Below, piece by piece: positions 6,808 to 13,159 of a stretch of DNA of 13,984 nt. Both the position numbers and the translations under genes were made by a program. Under the pieces are notes generated by a model, which saw only the letters and a program-made list of their open reading frames with translations, ran no database searches and had not been told where the DNA came from. The DNA is from Planctomycetota bacterium (GTDB lineage Bacteria > Planctomycetota > Planctomycetia > Gemmatales > Gemmataceae), in NCBI GenBank assembly GCA_018970845.1, contig JAGWVO010000056.1, positions 1-13,984 of the forward strand, given 5' to 3'. The first letter of the stretch is position 1; each line of letters starts with the position of its first letter.

Positions 6808-8262
6808 TCATACCTTCATCTGGAGTTCCTTGAGCCTGATCCGCGCCCGACTGGCGCCGACATAATGCCGGGCCGTGCGCGGCGACTTTGGCAGGATGAG
6901 GATCACGAAATCAGCTTCCAAGCCCCGAAAGTCGTTGATCTTGCCCAGGAAAATTCCCTTGCCGGCGCGCCATGCCGCCCCATCCGTCACCAGGTAGACA
7001 AGCCTCGAACCAATTTGAAAAGCCTGGGGCAGTTCGATCCATGGCAAGGATCGGGGGTCGTGCACCAGCACGGCAATCTGCTTGAGTTCCGCCTGGTGGT
7101 TGTTCACCCACTCCTCGATGGTTCTCAAGCCCTCGCTCATCAAGTCGTTGAAATTCGGCACCACCCGGCGCTCCGCCTCGTAGCCATCCGGCGTGCCCCG
7201 CCTTGATCGGATTTCCATTCCGATGATCGCCGAGTTGTGGCTTGCCAGCTTCAGGGTGTTCCTGCAGTTGATCTGGAGGTCGAGGCGCCTGAGGTCCTGC
7301 GGTATTTCCAATGACGGGCCTTCACGCTGGCGGGGATCGTAAAAAACATAAAGCGGACGGGTTCCATCCCGCTGCGGCGTGATCAGCTTTTGCAGCACGC
7401 CCCAGGAATGGAAATCCTGCCCCTCGTCGACGATCATGGCGTCATAGCGGATCGGCATTCCCCAGGAATCGGCCCGGTCGATCACCTTGACAAGGTATTC
7501 GGCCCATTCCGCCGCCGGCAGCGACCTTCTTTCAGGCATCACCATCTTGCTGCCCAACACGCGCCTGAGGGCATGCGGCGTGTAGCAGTCGACTCCGAGG
7601 CGGGCCAACTCCTCGTTGTTCAGAACGGACAGTTCATCGTGGTGGCACAGCAGCAGCACCCGCTTTCCCTGCGCCGCGAACTCCCGGGCCAGGGCCCTTG
7701 CCAGCACGGTTTTGCCGCTACCGGCTATGCCAAGCACGGCGACCCGCTGGCTTTTCCCCATCATCTCGAAAAACGCGACCTGCTGCTCCGCCGTCAGGCG
7801 GTTGCGCGCGTCCTTGAACACCATGCGCGAAACCCGTTGGTTGATCGGGTCATCGGAAAGGTCGGCGTCCGCGTCCATCGGCCCCAAGGCGGTCCGGTAG
7901 TCGCTAATCGCGTTCATGATCCCGAATTCAACCTGCCTTGGGTGGCTTTTGAAATTCTTGATTTTCGCGACGGTGTCGTGGAGTGCCCTGTCAGGATTCG
8001 CCTTGATGGTCCGTCCGTTGGAAAGATGGTCCAGGTTGACCCCAACAGGATGGAAGATGTCCCGCAGGTAGCCGATCACCGAGCCCTCGATTTGATCCAG
8101 GGGAAGGTCTTCGGGAATGAAAACGAAGGCGCCGTTTTCCGGTGTGAGCGTGTAGACCAGCGGCGGATTCATCGGGTGCCGTTCCCGAGGATGAAAAATC
8201 GACTCGGCGGGCAACAATTTGGGAAGGGCCGCCAACAGGCGGCCGGCGGCATCATCGGGCAT
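6808..8262 (-). CDS. Superfamily-1 (UvrD-like) helicase/ATPase with unassigned N-terminal region
   Basis: 484 residues from ATG 8262; a TTG at 8274 is in frame but has no ribosome binding site, while GGAG lies 6 bases before the ATG. Residues 156-484 carry SF1 helicase motifs in order: Q-motif-like LTAEQQVAFF (156-165), Walker A GIAGSGKT (178-185), Walker B IVDEGQDF (277-284), LQINCRNT (329-336) with the motif IV Arg, FRGLEADFVIL (445-455) and YVGASRARIRL (467-477) with the arginine finger. Such proteins translocate on nucleic acid using ATP. No nuclease, HRDC or NERD signature is evident in residues 1-150, which I cannot assign. At under 500 residues it is far shorter than UvrD or Rep, so accessory subdomains are small or missing. 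It stands alone with its own -10 box. The exact role (repair, defence or RNA work) is unknown. Confidence 0.88.
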   Translation of the reverse strand: MPDDAAGRLLAALPKLLPAESIFHPRERHPMNPPLVYTLTPENGAFVFIPEDLPLDQIEGSVIGYLRDIFHPVGVNLDHLSNGRTIKANPDRALHDTVAKIKNFKSHPRQVEFGIMNAISDYRTALGPMDADADLSDDPINQRVSRMVFKDARNRLTAEQQVAFFEMMGKSQRVAVLGIAGSGKTVLARALAREFAAQGKRVLLLCHHDELSVLNNEELARLGVDCYTPHALRRVLGSKMVMPERRSLPAAEWAEYLVKVIDRADSWGMPIRYDAMIVDEGQDFHSWGVLQKLITPQRDGTRPLYVFYDPRQREGPSLEIPQDLRRLDLQINCRNTLKLASHNSAIIGMEIRSRRGTPDGYEAERRVVPNFNDLMSEGLRTIEEWVNNHQAELKQIAVLVHDPRSLPWIELPQAFQIGSRLVYLVTDGAAWRAGKGIFLGKINDFRGLEADFVILILPKSPRTARHYVGASRARIRLKELQMKV

Positions 8263-8268
8263 GGTGTG

Positions 8269-8272
8269 CTCC
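8269..8272 (-). promoter_or_regulatory. Shine-Dalgarno site deciding the helicase start
   Basis: GGAG on the minus strand, 6 bases before ATG 8262. It favours that ATG over the upstream in-frame TTG at 8274, which overlaps this site. Confidence 0.65.
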
Positions 8273-8285
8273 AAGGGTGATGCGA

Positions 8286-8291
8286 ATTATA
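8286..8291 (-). promoter_or_regulatory. TATAAT -10 box for the helicase gene
   Basis: A perfect TATAAT on the minus strand, 23 bases before ATG 8262. I find no good -35 hexamer at 16-19 bases, nor an extended TG. Transcription starting about 7 bases downstream would give a leader of roughly 15 bases containing the GGAG site. Confidence 0.45.
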
Positions 8292-8344
8292 CGCCCGTGG
8301 GCCAGACCCGCGGACATGCCGGTGGTTCAATCTTTCAGGGGAAA

Positions 8345-9154
8345 TTATTTCGGAAGATGGTTCCCTGCGAATGTGGCGAGCGACTCCGCAAGATCGGTGG
8401 TGAACTGTTCCCGGCCCGGGTTGCGCCTCAGCTTGGCACCCAGTTCCAGCTGAACGGCATCGACGGTGCCACCACCCTTGCTTCCATAGGTTTGAACGAT
8501 GAAACCGCCCCCGTAGCGCGGATCTTCCTTGTCATCCGAATCATTCGCGGGAATGATCTTGCGTTCGCGTTTGGCCAGTTCTCCCAGTAGGCCGCCTTTT
8601 CCCAAAAGCGCGCCTTTTCCAGACCTCTCGAACAGGTGGGTCACGGTCTTGAAACCGTTGGTTCCCCGGAAAATGGCATCCTTGTCGGCGCCTTGCCCAT
8701 GGATGTCGATGAGAAGTCCCCGTCCATGCTTGGCCGCGACGGTCTCCCGCGCCTTGGCCAGCGCAGCATGGTAGGCCTCGTAGTAAGGCTTGGCCTTCTC
8801 CGACTCGAAGGCGTCGCCCGCGGGGCGGTTCACATCAACACACTTGCGCTGGAACAGCGCCACCACCAGGTGCGGTTTCTTGCCAGTGAGTTTTTCCAGC
8901 CGTTCCGCCAACATGGGAGCCAGCACCTCGGTGCCGTCGTCGCGAACCGTGGCGAACTTCTTCACCCCAACCCCTTCTCGGGGAGGAACCCCCGGAACAG
9001 GCAAGGTTCCTCCATGCGGCGCCGAGATGATGATGGGTGAATCGCCCGGTCGCACCATCAGCAACGCCGGGTCGATCGGCGGAACCTGACCCATGGCGAT
9101 CCCGCCGGCCATGGTGAGCAGCAGGCCGGCGAGCATCAGCAATCCGCGGTGCAT
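8345..9154 (-). CDS. Exported N-formylglutamate amidohydrolase-like protein
   Basis: 269 residues from ATG 9154. An in-frame TTG at 9178 would add 8 residues, but the purine-rich GGGGGGAA 6 bases before the ATG favours the shorter form. Residues 1-22 (MHRGLLMLAGLLLTMAGGIAMG) are a clear signal peptide. The mature part has the family's zinc-hydrolase landmarks: IISAPHGGTLP (42-52), VDVNRP (107-111), LLIDIHGQG (147-155) and VDAVQLELG (231-239), with H47, D150, H152 and E237 as likely metal or catalytic residues. Known FGases cleave N-formyl-L-glutamate in cytoplasmic histidine breakdown. This one is exported and has no histidine genes nearby, so it more likely hydrolyses some amide outside the cytoplasm. 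The gene lies 20 bp after the ASCH gene and is probably co-transcribed with it. Confidence 0.8.
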   Translation of the reverse strand: MHRGLLMLAGLLLTMAGGIAMGQVPPIDPALLMVRPGDSPIIISAPHGGTLPVPGVPPREGVGVKKFATVRDDGTEVLAPMLAERLEKLTGKKPHLVVALFQRKCVDVNRPAGDAFESEKAKPYYEAYHAALAKARETVAAKHGRGLLIDIHGQGADKDAIFRGTNGFKTVTHLFERSGKGALLGKGGLLGELAKRERKIIPANDSDDKEDPRYGGGFIVQTYGSKGGGTVDAVQLELGAKLRRNPGREQFTTDLAESLATFAGNHLPK

Positions 9155-9160
9155 CTTTTG

Positions 9161-9168
9161 TTCCCCCC
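9161..9168 (-). promoter_or_regulatory. Purine-rich ribosome binding site for the FGase-like gene
   Basis: GGGGGGAA on the minus strand ends 6 bases before ATG 9154. It supports that start over TTG 9178, whose nearest purine run (GGAAA) is only about 3 bases away. Confidence 0.5.
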
Positions 9169-9174
9169 GATCGT

Positions 9175-9543
9175 TCAATTTCCAATGGATACTTCAAACA
9201 ATCCGCGGCCGCCCCGGCAAGGAATGGGATCCAATTCCCTGGCCCCGCTGATCATCCAGGCCCAGCCACCTGGTTCGATCGGATAGGGGCTTTCTGGCAG
9301 CATACCGCCCGGAACAAGATCCATGGACAGGCAGTCATCGAGCATGACCAATCCCACCACGGCGCCGACGGGAAGGGGGCCGCCTAGGTGCCAGCGGGCA
9401 TCCGCGGGCGGATTTCCCGGCGCCTTCCTCGCGTGGATGGCCAAGGGCCCCCGGTGGCTGGTCCGCCTGGCCATTCCCAGCCAGGCCAGCCGGCCTGATA
9501 CCGCGAGCGAGGCCCAGGGTTGCGGTAGGGAAATCGCGCGCAT
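9175..9543 (-). CDS. ASCH-domain (PUA-like fold) protein
   Basis: 122 residues from ATG 9543, with AAGG about 5 bases upstream. The start MRAISLPQPWASLAVSG is the classic ASCH opening (MRALSIRQPWA type), followed by RRTSHRGPLAIHARKAP (26-42) and PVGAVVGLVMLDDCLS (58-73), the conserved strand pattern of this fold. ASCH proteins have a PUA-like barrel that binds RNA or modified nucleotides; some bacterial members are nucleases or nucleoside amidohydrolases, but which applies here is not visible. The length fits a single-domain member. The stop (9175-9177) lies 20 bp before the FGase-like ATG on the same strand, suggesting one transcript. The pairing may be incidental. No promoter was recognised in the 65 bp upstream. 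Confidence 0.82.
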   Translation of the reverse strand: MRAISLPQPWASLAVSGRLAWLGMARRTSHRGPLAIHARKAPGNPPADARWHLGGPLPVGAVVGLVMLDDCLSMDLVPGGMLPESPYPIEPGGWAWMISGARELDPIPCRGGRGLFEVSIGN

Positions 9544-9608
9544 GGCGACCTTGCGGGGTTGTGACGGCGGTGGCTTCGATGGATGTGTGGATTCTGTGGG
9601 GCGTAGGC

Positions 9609-10586
9609 TCAGTCGGGGGAATAAGCCTCGCCGGCGTCACGAGTCAAAAGGGCCACGAACTGGCCGATGGTGATGCTTTCCCTGAGGAAGCGGCAGGAAC
9701 CGTCGCCCATCACCACATTCATGCCTCCGGAATGGAACGAATAGGCTTCCGAGTTGTTGGTGCAGTTGAAGGCCCGGGTGCGGGTGGGCTGGGTCGCGGT
9801 GGTTGTCTGGGAGCCTCCCGGCGCCGCGGGGTCGCAGCCGTCGAACACGAAGGCGTTCCTGTGGTCGGCCCAGATCGCGGCGGCTGGATTGGCACCCGCC
9901 CCGGCCAGTTTGCCCATCTCGTATTGGTCCGGATTTCCGGCGCATTCAACCATGGCCACCGTGTTGCTGGTGCCGTCGAGGATGGCTGAGATGGGAGCCG
10001 CCACATTGGGTTGGAGGAATGTCTGGTATCCGTTGGGGATGGTTCCCAGCAGCGTGGCGGCGTTGACCGTGCTGCGCACACGGATGCAGGTGACGTAATC
10101 GGTCACCGTTCCCGTGACGGTTCCCGCTCCGCCCACGGTTGTTTGGAACGACCGGGTGCGGACGCCTCCGGGGGCGGAGGGGCAACTGAGCATTTTCACG
10201 GGCGTGTTGACCGCGTTGCGGTTCTGGCCGGATTGGCGCCAGTCCTGCGTTTGGTCGAAAAGCTTGTGAAGCATTTCCTGCTCCACATACGGCAGCAGGA
10301 GTGCTTGCAAGCTTCGGTTGGGCTGGTTGGCGGGCGGCGCCACGGGGTCGGGCGGGGTGTAGTCGGCGATGGGGGTGTAGCAGGCCGGCGGAAGCCTGCC
10401 GTTGGTTGATTCGTAATTGTGCATGGCAAGCCCCAACTGCTTCAGGTTGTTGGAACACGACATGCGGTTGGCGGCTTCGCGCACCTTTTGCACCGCCGGC
10501 ACCAACAGGCCGATCAGGACAGCGATGATGGCGATGACAACAAGCAATTCAATGAGGGTGAAACCGGTTCGACGGGCTGATGGCAT
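9609..10586 (-). CDS. DUF1559 family pseudopilin-like protein
   Basis: 325 residues from ATG 10586, with a strong GAGGTGA at 10591-10597. The N-terminus is a type II/IV prepilin signal: basic leader MPSARRTG, prepilin peptidase site G8|F9, Glu at +5 (E13), then a hydrophobic helix ending near residue 35 and KVREAANRMSCSNNLKQLGLAMHNYE (41-66). This is the planctomycete DUF1559 (formerly SBP_bac_10) pattern. The C-terminal signature FHSGGMNVVMGDGSCRFL (284-301) is also typical, as is SAILDGTSNTVAMVE in the middle. Eight cysteines outside the leader suggest disulfides in an extracytoplasmic domain. The protein is presumably matured by a prepilin peptidase and exposed on, or assembled at, the cell surface. 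Its role is unknown. These genes are usually present in many copies per genome. It diverges from pyrB across a 189-bp gap. Confidence 0.95.
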   Translation of the reverse strand: MPSARRTGFTLIELLVVIAIIAVLIGLLVPAVQKVREAANRMSCSNNLKQLGLAMHNYESTNGRLPPACYTPIADYTPPDPVAPPANQPNRSLQALLLPYVEQEMLHKLFDQTQDWRQSGQNRNAVNTPVKMLSCPSAPGGVRTRSFQTTVGGAGTVTGTVTDYVTCIRVRSTVNAATLLGTIPNGYQTFLQPNVAAPISAILDGTSNTVAMVECAGNPDQYEMGKLAGAGANPAAAIWADHRNAFVFDGCDPAAPGGSQTTTATQPTRTRAFNCTNNSEAYSFHSGGMNVVMGDGSCRFLRESITIGQFVALLTRDAGEAYSPD

Positions 10587-10775
10587 GGCATCACCTCATG
10601 AGGCCGATGAAAATGACCATGAAAAGATTGCGCATTCAAAACTCATGATAGACGAGTCGTTGACTGGGGCCACGCATCCCGGCCCGCGGCACGGCAAGCG
10701 CCACGGGCGGGTTGAAGAAAACCCCGGGATTCCTACGGTATTGAAAGCCTAGTTTCGTCAAGGAGTCCTCTTCCC
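10587..10775. other. Divergent intergenic region between the DUF1559 gene and pyrB
   Basis: 189 bp that should hold promoters for both genes. For the DUF1559 gene a TATCAT (10645-10650, minus; five of six matches to TATAAT) is the best -10, without a fitting -35. A perfect palindrome CCTCATGAGG (10594-10603) overlaps the DUF1559 ribosome binding site. No PyrR-type leader or attenuator with a T-run was recognised before pyrB. Confidence 0.45.
10712..10739 (+). promoter_or_regulatory. Candidate promoter for pyrB
   Basis: TTGAAG (10712-10717), a 16-base spacer and TACGGT (10734-10739). The -35 matches four of six and the -10 three of six positions. The implied leader is about 30 bases and includes AAGGAG (10760-10765), 10 bases before the ATG. 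Tentative. Confidence 0.3.
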
Positions 10776-11702
10776 ATGGCGGCATGGACCCGCAAGAACC
10801 TGCTTGGGCTGGAGGATCTCTCCAGCGGCGAGATCGTCACCATCCTCGACCGCGCCGAGGCCTACCTCGAAACCGCGCGCAACCCCTCGGCCCGCAAGAC
10901 CAGCCTGGCCGGCAGGGTCGTGGTGAACCTCTTCTTCGAGGCTTCCACGCGGACCCGGGTGAGCTTCGGCCTCGCGGCCCGCCGCCTTGGCGCCGATGTC
11001 ATCGACTTCGCCGCCGGCGGTTCCAGCGTCTCCAAGGGCGAGAGCTTCGTCGACACGGCGCGCAACATCGAGGCCTTTGGCATCGACCTCGTGGTGGTCC
11101 GCCACGCGGTGCCGGGAACTCCCCACCTGCTGTCGCAGCACCTCAAGGCCGGTGTCGTCAACGCCGGCGACGGCGCCCACGAGCATCCCACCCAAGGCCT
11201 GCTCGATCTCTTCACGATCCGCCAAAGGCGCGGCAGGGTGGATGGCCTCACTGTCTGCCTGCTGGGCGACATCGCCCACAGCCGCGTGGCCCGGAGCAAC
11301 ATCCATGGACTCATCAAGCTCGGCGCCAAGGTCATCGTCTGCGGCCCGCCGACGCTGGTGCCGGGGCAGATCGCCGAGTTGGGCGTCGAGGTGGCCCACG
11401 ACCTCGACGCCGTGCTGCCGCGCTGCGATGTGGTCAATGTGCTGCGCATCCAGTTTGAGAGGCAAAGGGGTGCGTTCTTCCCGAGCATCCGCGAATATTT
11501 TCACCTGTACGGAATGACCCGCGAGCGACTTTCCCGTGGCCGCAAGGGCGTCCTCATCCTCGCCCCCGGCCCGATCAACCGGGGCGTGGAACTCACCCCC
11601 GAGGTCGCCGACGGGCCCGAGAGCGCCATCATCGACCAAGTCACCAACGGCCTTGCCGTGCGCATGGCGGTTCTCGACCTGTGCGCCGGTGCCCCCCGAT
11701 GA
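10776..11702 (+). CDS. pyrB: Aspartate carbamoyltransferase, catalytic subunit
   Basis: 308 residues, the normal length for the catalytic chain, with AAGGAG 10 bases before ATG 10776. The enzyme joins carbamoyl phosphate and aspartate in the second step of pyrimidine synthesis. All key motifs are present: carbamoyl-phosphate loop FEASTRTRVSF (54-64), SSVSKGES (83-90) with the mobile-loop Lys K87, R109 in VRHA, HEHPTQ (135-140), GDIAHSRVARSN (164-175), the aspartate-binding LRIQFERQ (223-230), LAPGPINRG (262-270) and QVTNGLAVRMAVL (288-300). HPTQ and STRTR distinguish it from ornithine carbamoyltransferase. In many bacteria pyrC follows; here the next gene is an FGGY kinase whose ATG overlaps the pyrB stop. 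No pyrI regulatory chain or pyrR is next to it in the window. Confidence 0.97.
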   Translation: MAAWTRKNLLGLEDLSSGEIVTILDRAEAYLETARNPSARKTSLAGRVVVNLFFEASTRTRVSFGLAARRLGADVIDFAAGGSSVSKGESFVDTARNIEAFGIDLVVVRHAVPGTPHLLSQHLKAGVVNAGDGAHEHPTQGLLDLFTIRQRRGRVDGLTVCLLGDIAHSRVARSNIHGLIKLGAKVIVCGPPTLVPGQIAELGVEVAHDLDAVLPRCDVVNVLRIQFERQRGAFFPSIREYFHLYGMTRERLSRGRKGVLILAPGPINRGVELTPEVADGPESAIIDQVTNGLAVRMAVLDLCAGAPR

Positions 11703-13159
11703 CCTCCCATCCCGTTCCTTGGGTGTTGGCCGTCGACATCGGCACATCATCATGCCGGGCCCTTGTGTACGACGCGGTCGGCGACAGGGTGTCGATCCCG
11801 GAGTGCCGCCGCCAATTTTCACCCGGAACCGACTCCTCGGGCCGCAACGATTTCAACGCGCTTGAACTGGAAGCCGCCGCGGCGGGCGTGATTGACGATG
11901 CCCTTGCGGCGCTGGGTGGCCGTTCCGGCAGCCTTGCCGCCGTCGCCATCGACACCTTCGCCTCAAGCCTGCTGCTCGCCAACGATGGCGGGGAGCCCCT
12001 GACGCCTGTTTACACCTACGCCGACACGCGTTGCGCCCCATGGGCCGGCGAACTTCGCGGGCTTGTCGACGAGGCCGCCAGCCACGACCGCGTCGGCACG
12101 CGCATCCACTCGAGCTACCATCCTGCGCGACTGCGCTGGCTGGAGGCCACGGGAATCGCCTGGCGTGGCCACCATGTCTGCTGCGTGGGGGAATGGCTCG
12201 CCTGGAGATGGACGGGCGAGCGGCGCATCAGCCTTTCCGCGGCATCATGGACCGGTTTGCTCGACCGCCGCTCGCTGCGCTGGGACGAGCCTTGGCTTGA
12301 AAGGCTCGGGCTGGATGCCGGCCGGTTGGCGCCCCTTGCCGACTTCGGCGATTCCGTCGACCGGCTCAGGCCCGCCTGGGCTTCCCGTTGGCCGGCGCTG
12401 GCCAAGGCCCGGTGGTTCCAGCCGATTGGCGATGGCGCGGCGGCGAATGTGGGCAGCGGCGTCGCCGGTCCCGGCCGCGTGGCGCTCACCCTCGGCACAA
12501 CCTCCGCCTTGCGGGCCGTTCCCGATTCTCCCCCCGGCCGATTGCCGATGGGCGCCTGGAACTACCGGGTCGACCGCCGCAGGCCCCTGGTGGGTGCGGC
12601 TCTAACCGAGGGCGGAAATGTCTTTGATTGGGCTTGCCGGCTGGGCGGTTTGGAGCCGGGCGAGGCGCTCGACGCCGCCATGGGATCTCGGCCCGCGGGC
12701 TCCCACGGCCTCACCTTCATTCCCCATCTGGCCGGCGAGCGGGCCCCCAACTGGAACGACCAGGCGCGCGGCACCATCTCCGGCCTCACGCTGGCCACCG
12801 ACGCGACCGACATCGCCCGCGCCGCGGTGGAGGGGGTGTCGGCCAGGCTCGGACTCACGCTGCGCATGCTGGGCGGCATCGCCGGCGGTGAGATCATGGC
12901 CAGCGGCGGGCTGTTGAAATCCGGCTTCTGGCGCCGCATGGTCACCGCGGGCATCGGTCGGCCCATCCGCGTCTGCCGTGAAACCGAGGCCACCAGCCGG
13001 GGTGCCGCGCTCCTGGCCTTGGAGGCCCTTGGAGCCATCAGGATGGATGGAATTGAGACTCCGGGCGACTCCACCCGCCCGCCCGATCCTCGCGACACCG
13101 CCGAGTTGGCCGGCCAGGCCGACAGGCAGGAGAAACTGAGGGCCCTGGGGGTCAGTTGA
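11699..13159 (+). CDS. FGGY family carbohydrate kinase (gluconokinase-like)
   Basis: 486 residues. The start is ATG 11699, forming an ATGA overlap with the pyrB stop (11700-11702); a GTG at 11681 is in frame but lies deeper within pyrB. FGGY kinases phosphorylate sugars and polyols with ATP using two actin-like domains. Visible elements are phosphate-1 motif VDIGTSS (12-18), IDTFASSLL (84-92), the sugar-site region around YTYADTR (105-111), GDGAAANVGSG (244-254) with candidate catalytic base D245, phosphate-2 motif LGTTSA (265-270), and the adenosine-site ASGGLLKSGFW (401-411) followed by EATSRGAALLA (430-440). The spacing suits gluconokinase or xylulokinase-like members; the substrate cannot be read from the sequence. 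The overlap implies translational coupling to pyrB. Its 3' end overlaps the convergent minus-strand gene by 8 bp. Confidence 0.9.
   Translation: MTSHPVPWVLAVDIGTSSCRALVYDAVGDRVSIPECRRQFSPGTDSSGRNDFNALELEAAAAGVIDDALAALGGRSGSLAAVAIDTFASSLLLANDGGEPLTPVYTYADTRCAPWAGELRGLVDEAASHDRVGTRIHSSYHPARLRWLEATGIAWRGHHVCCVGEWLAWRWTGERRISLSAASWTGLLDRRSLRWDEPWLERLGLDAGRLAPLADFGDSVDRLRPAWASRWPALAKARWFQPIGDGAAANVGSGVAGPGRVALTLGTTSALRAVPDSPPGRLPMGAWNYRVDRRRPLVGAALTEGGNVFDWACRLGGLEPGEALDAAMGSRPAGSHGLTFIPHLAGERAPNWNDQARGTISGLTLATDATDIARAAVEGVSARLGLTLRMLGGIAGGEIMASGGLLKSGFWRRMVTAGIGRPIRVCRETEATSRGAALLALEALGAIRMDGIETPGDSTRPPDPRDTAELAGQADRQEKLRALGVS

Noticed and set aside
7390..8280. 296-codon plus-strand frame opposite the helicase
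   Set aside because: The minus strand carries all helicase motifs in order; the plus frame has none and no ribosome binding site that stands out.
10594..10603. CCTCATGAGG palindrome as an operator for the DUF1559 gene
   Set aside because: A 10-bp palindrome overlapping a ribosome binding site is easily explained by chance; there is no second copy nearby.
10758..11822. 354-codon minus-strand frame across pyrB and the kinase start
   Set aside because: It is a shadow of pyrB, crosses two real genes and shows no recognisable domain.
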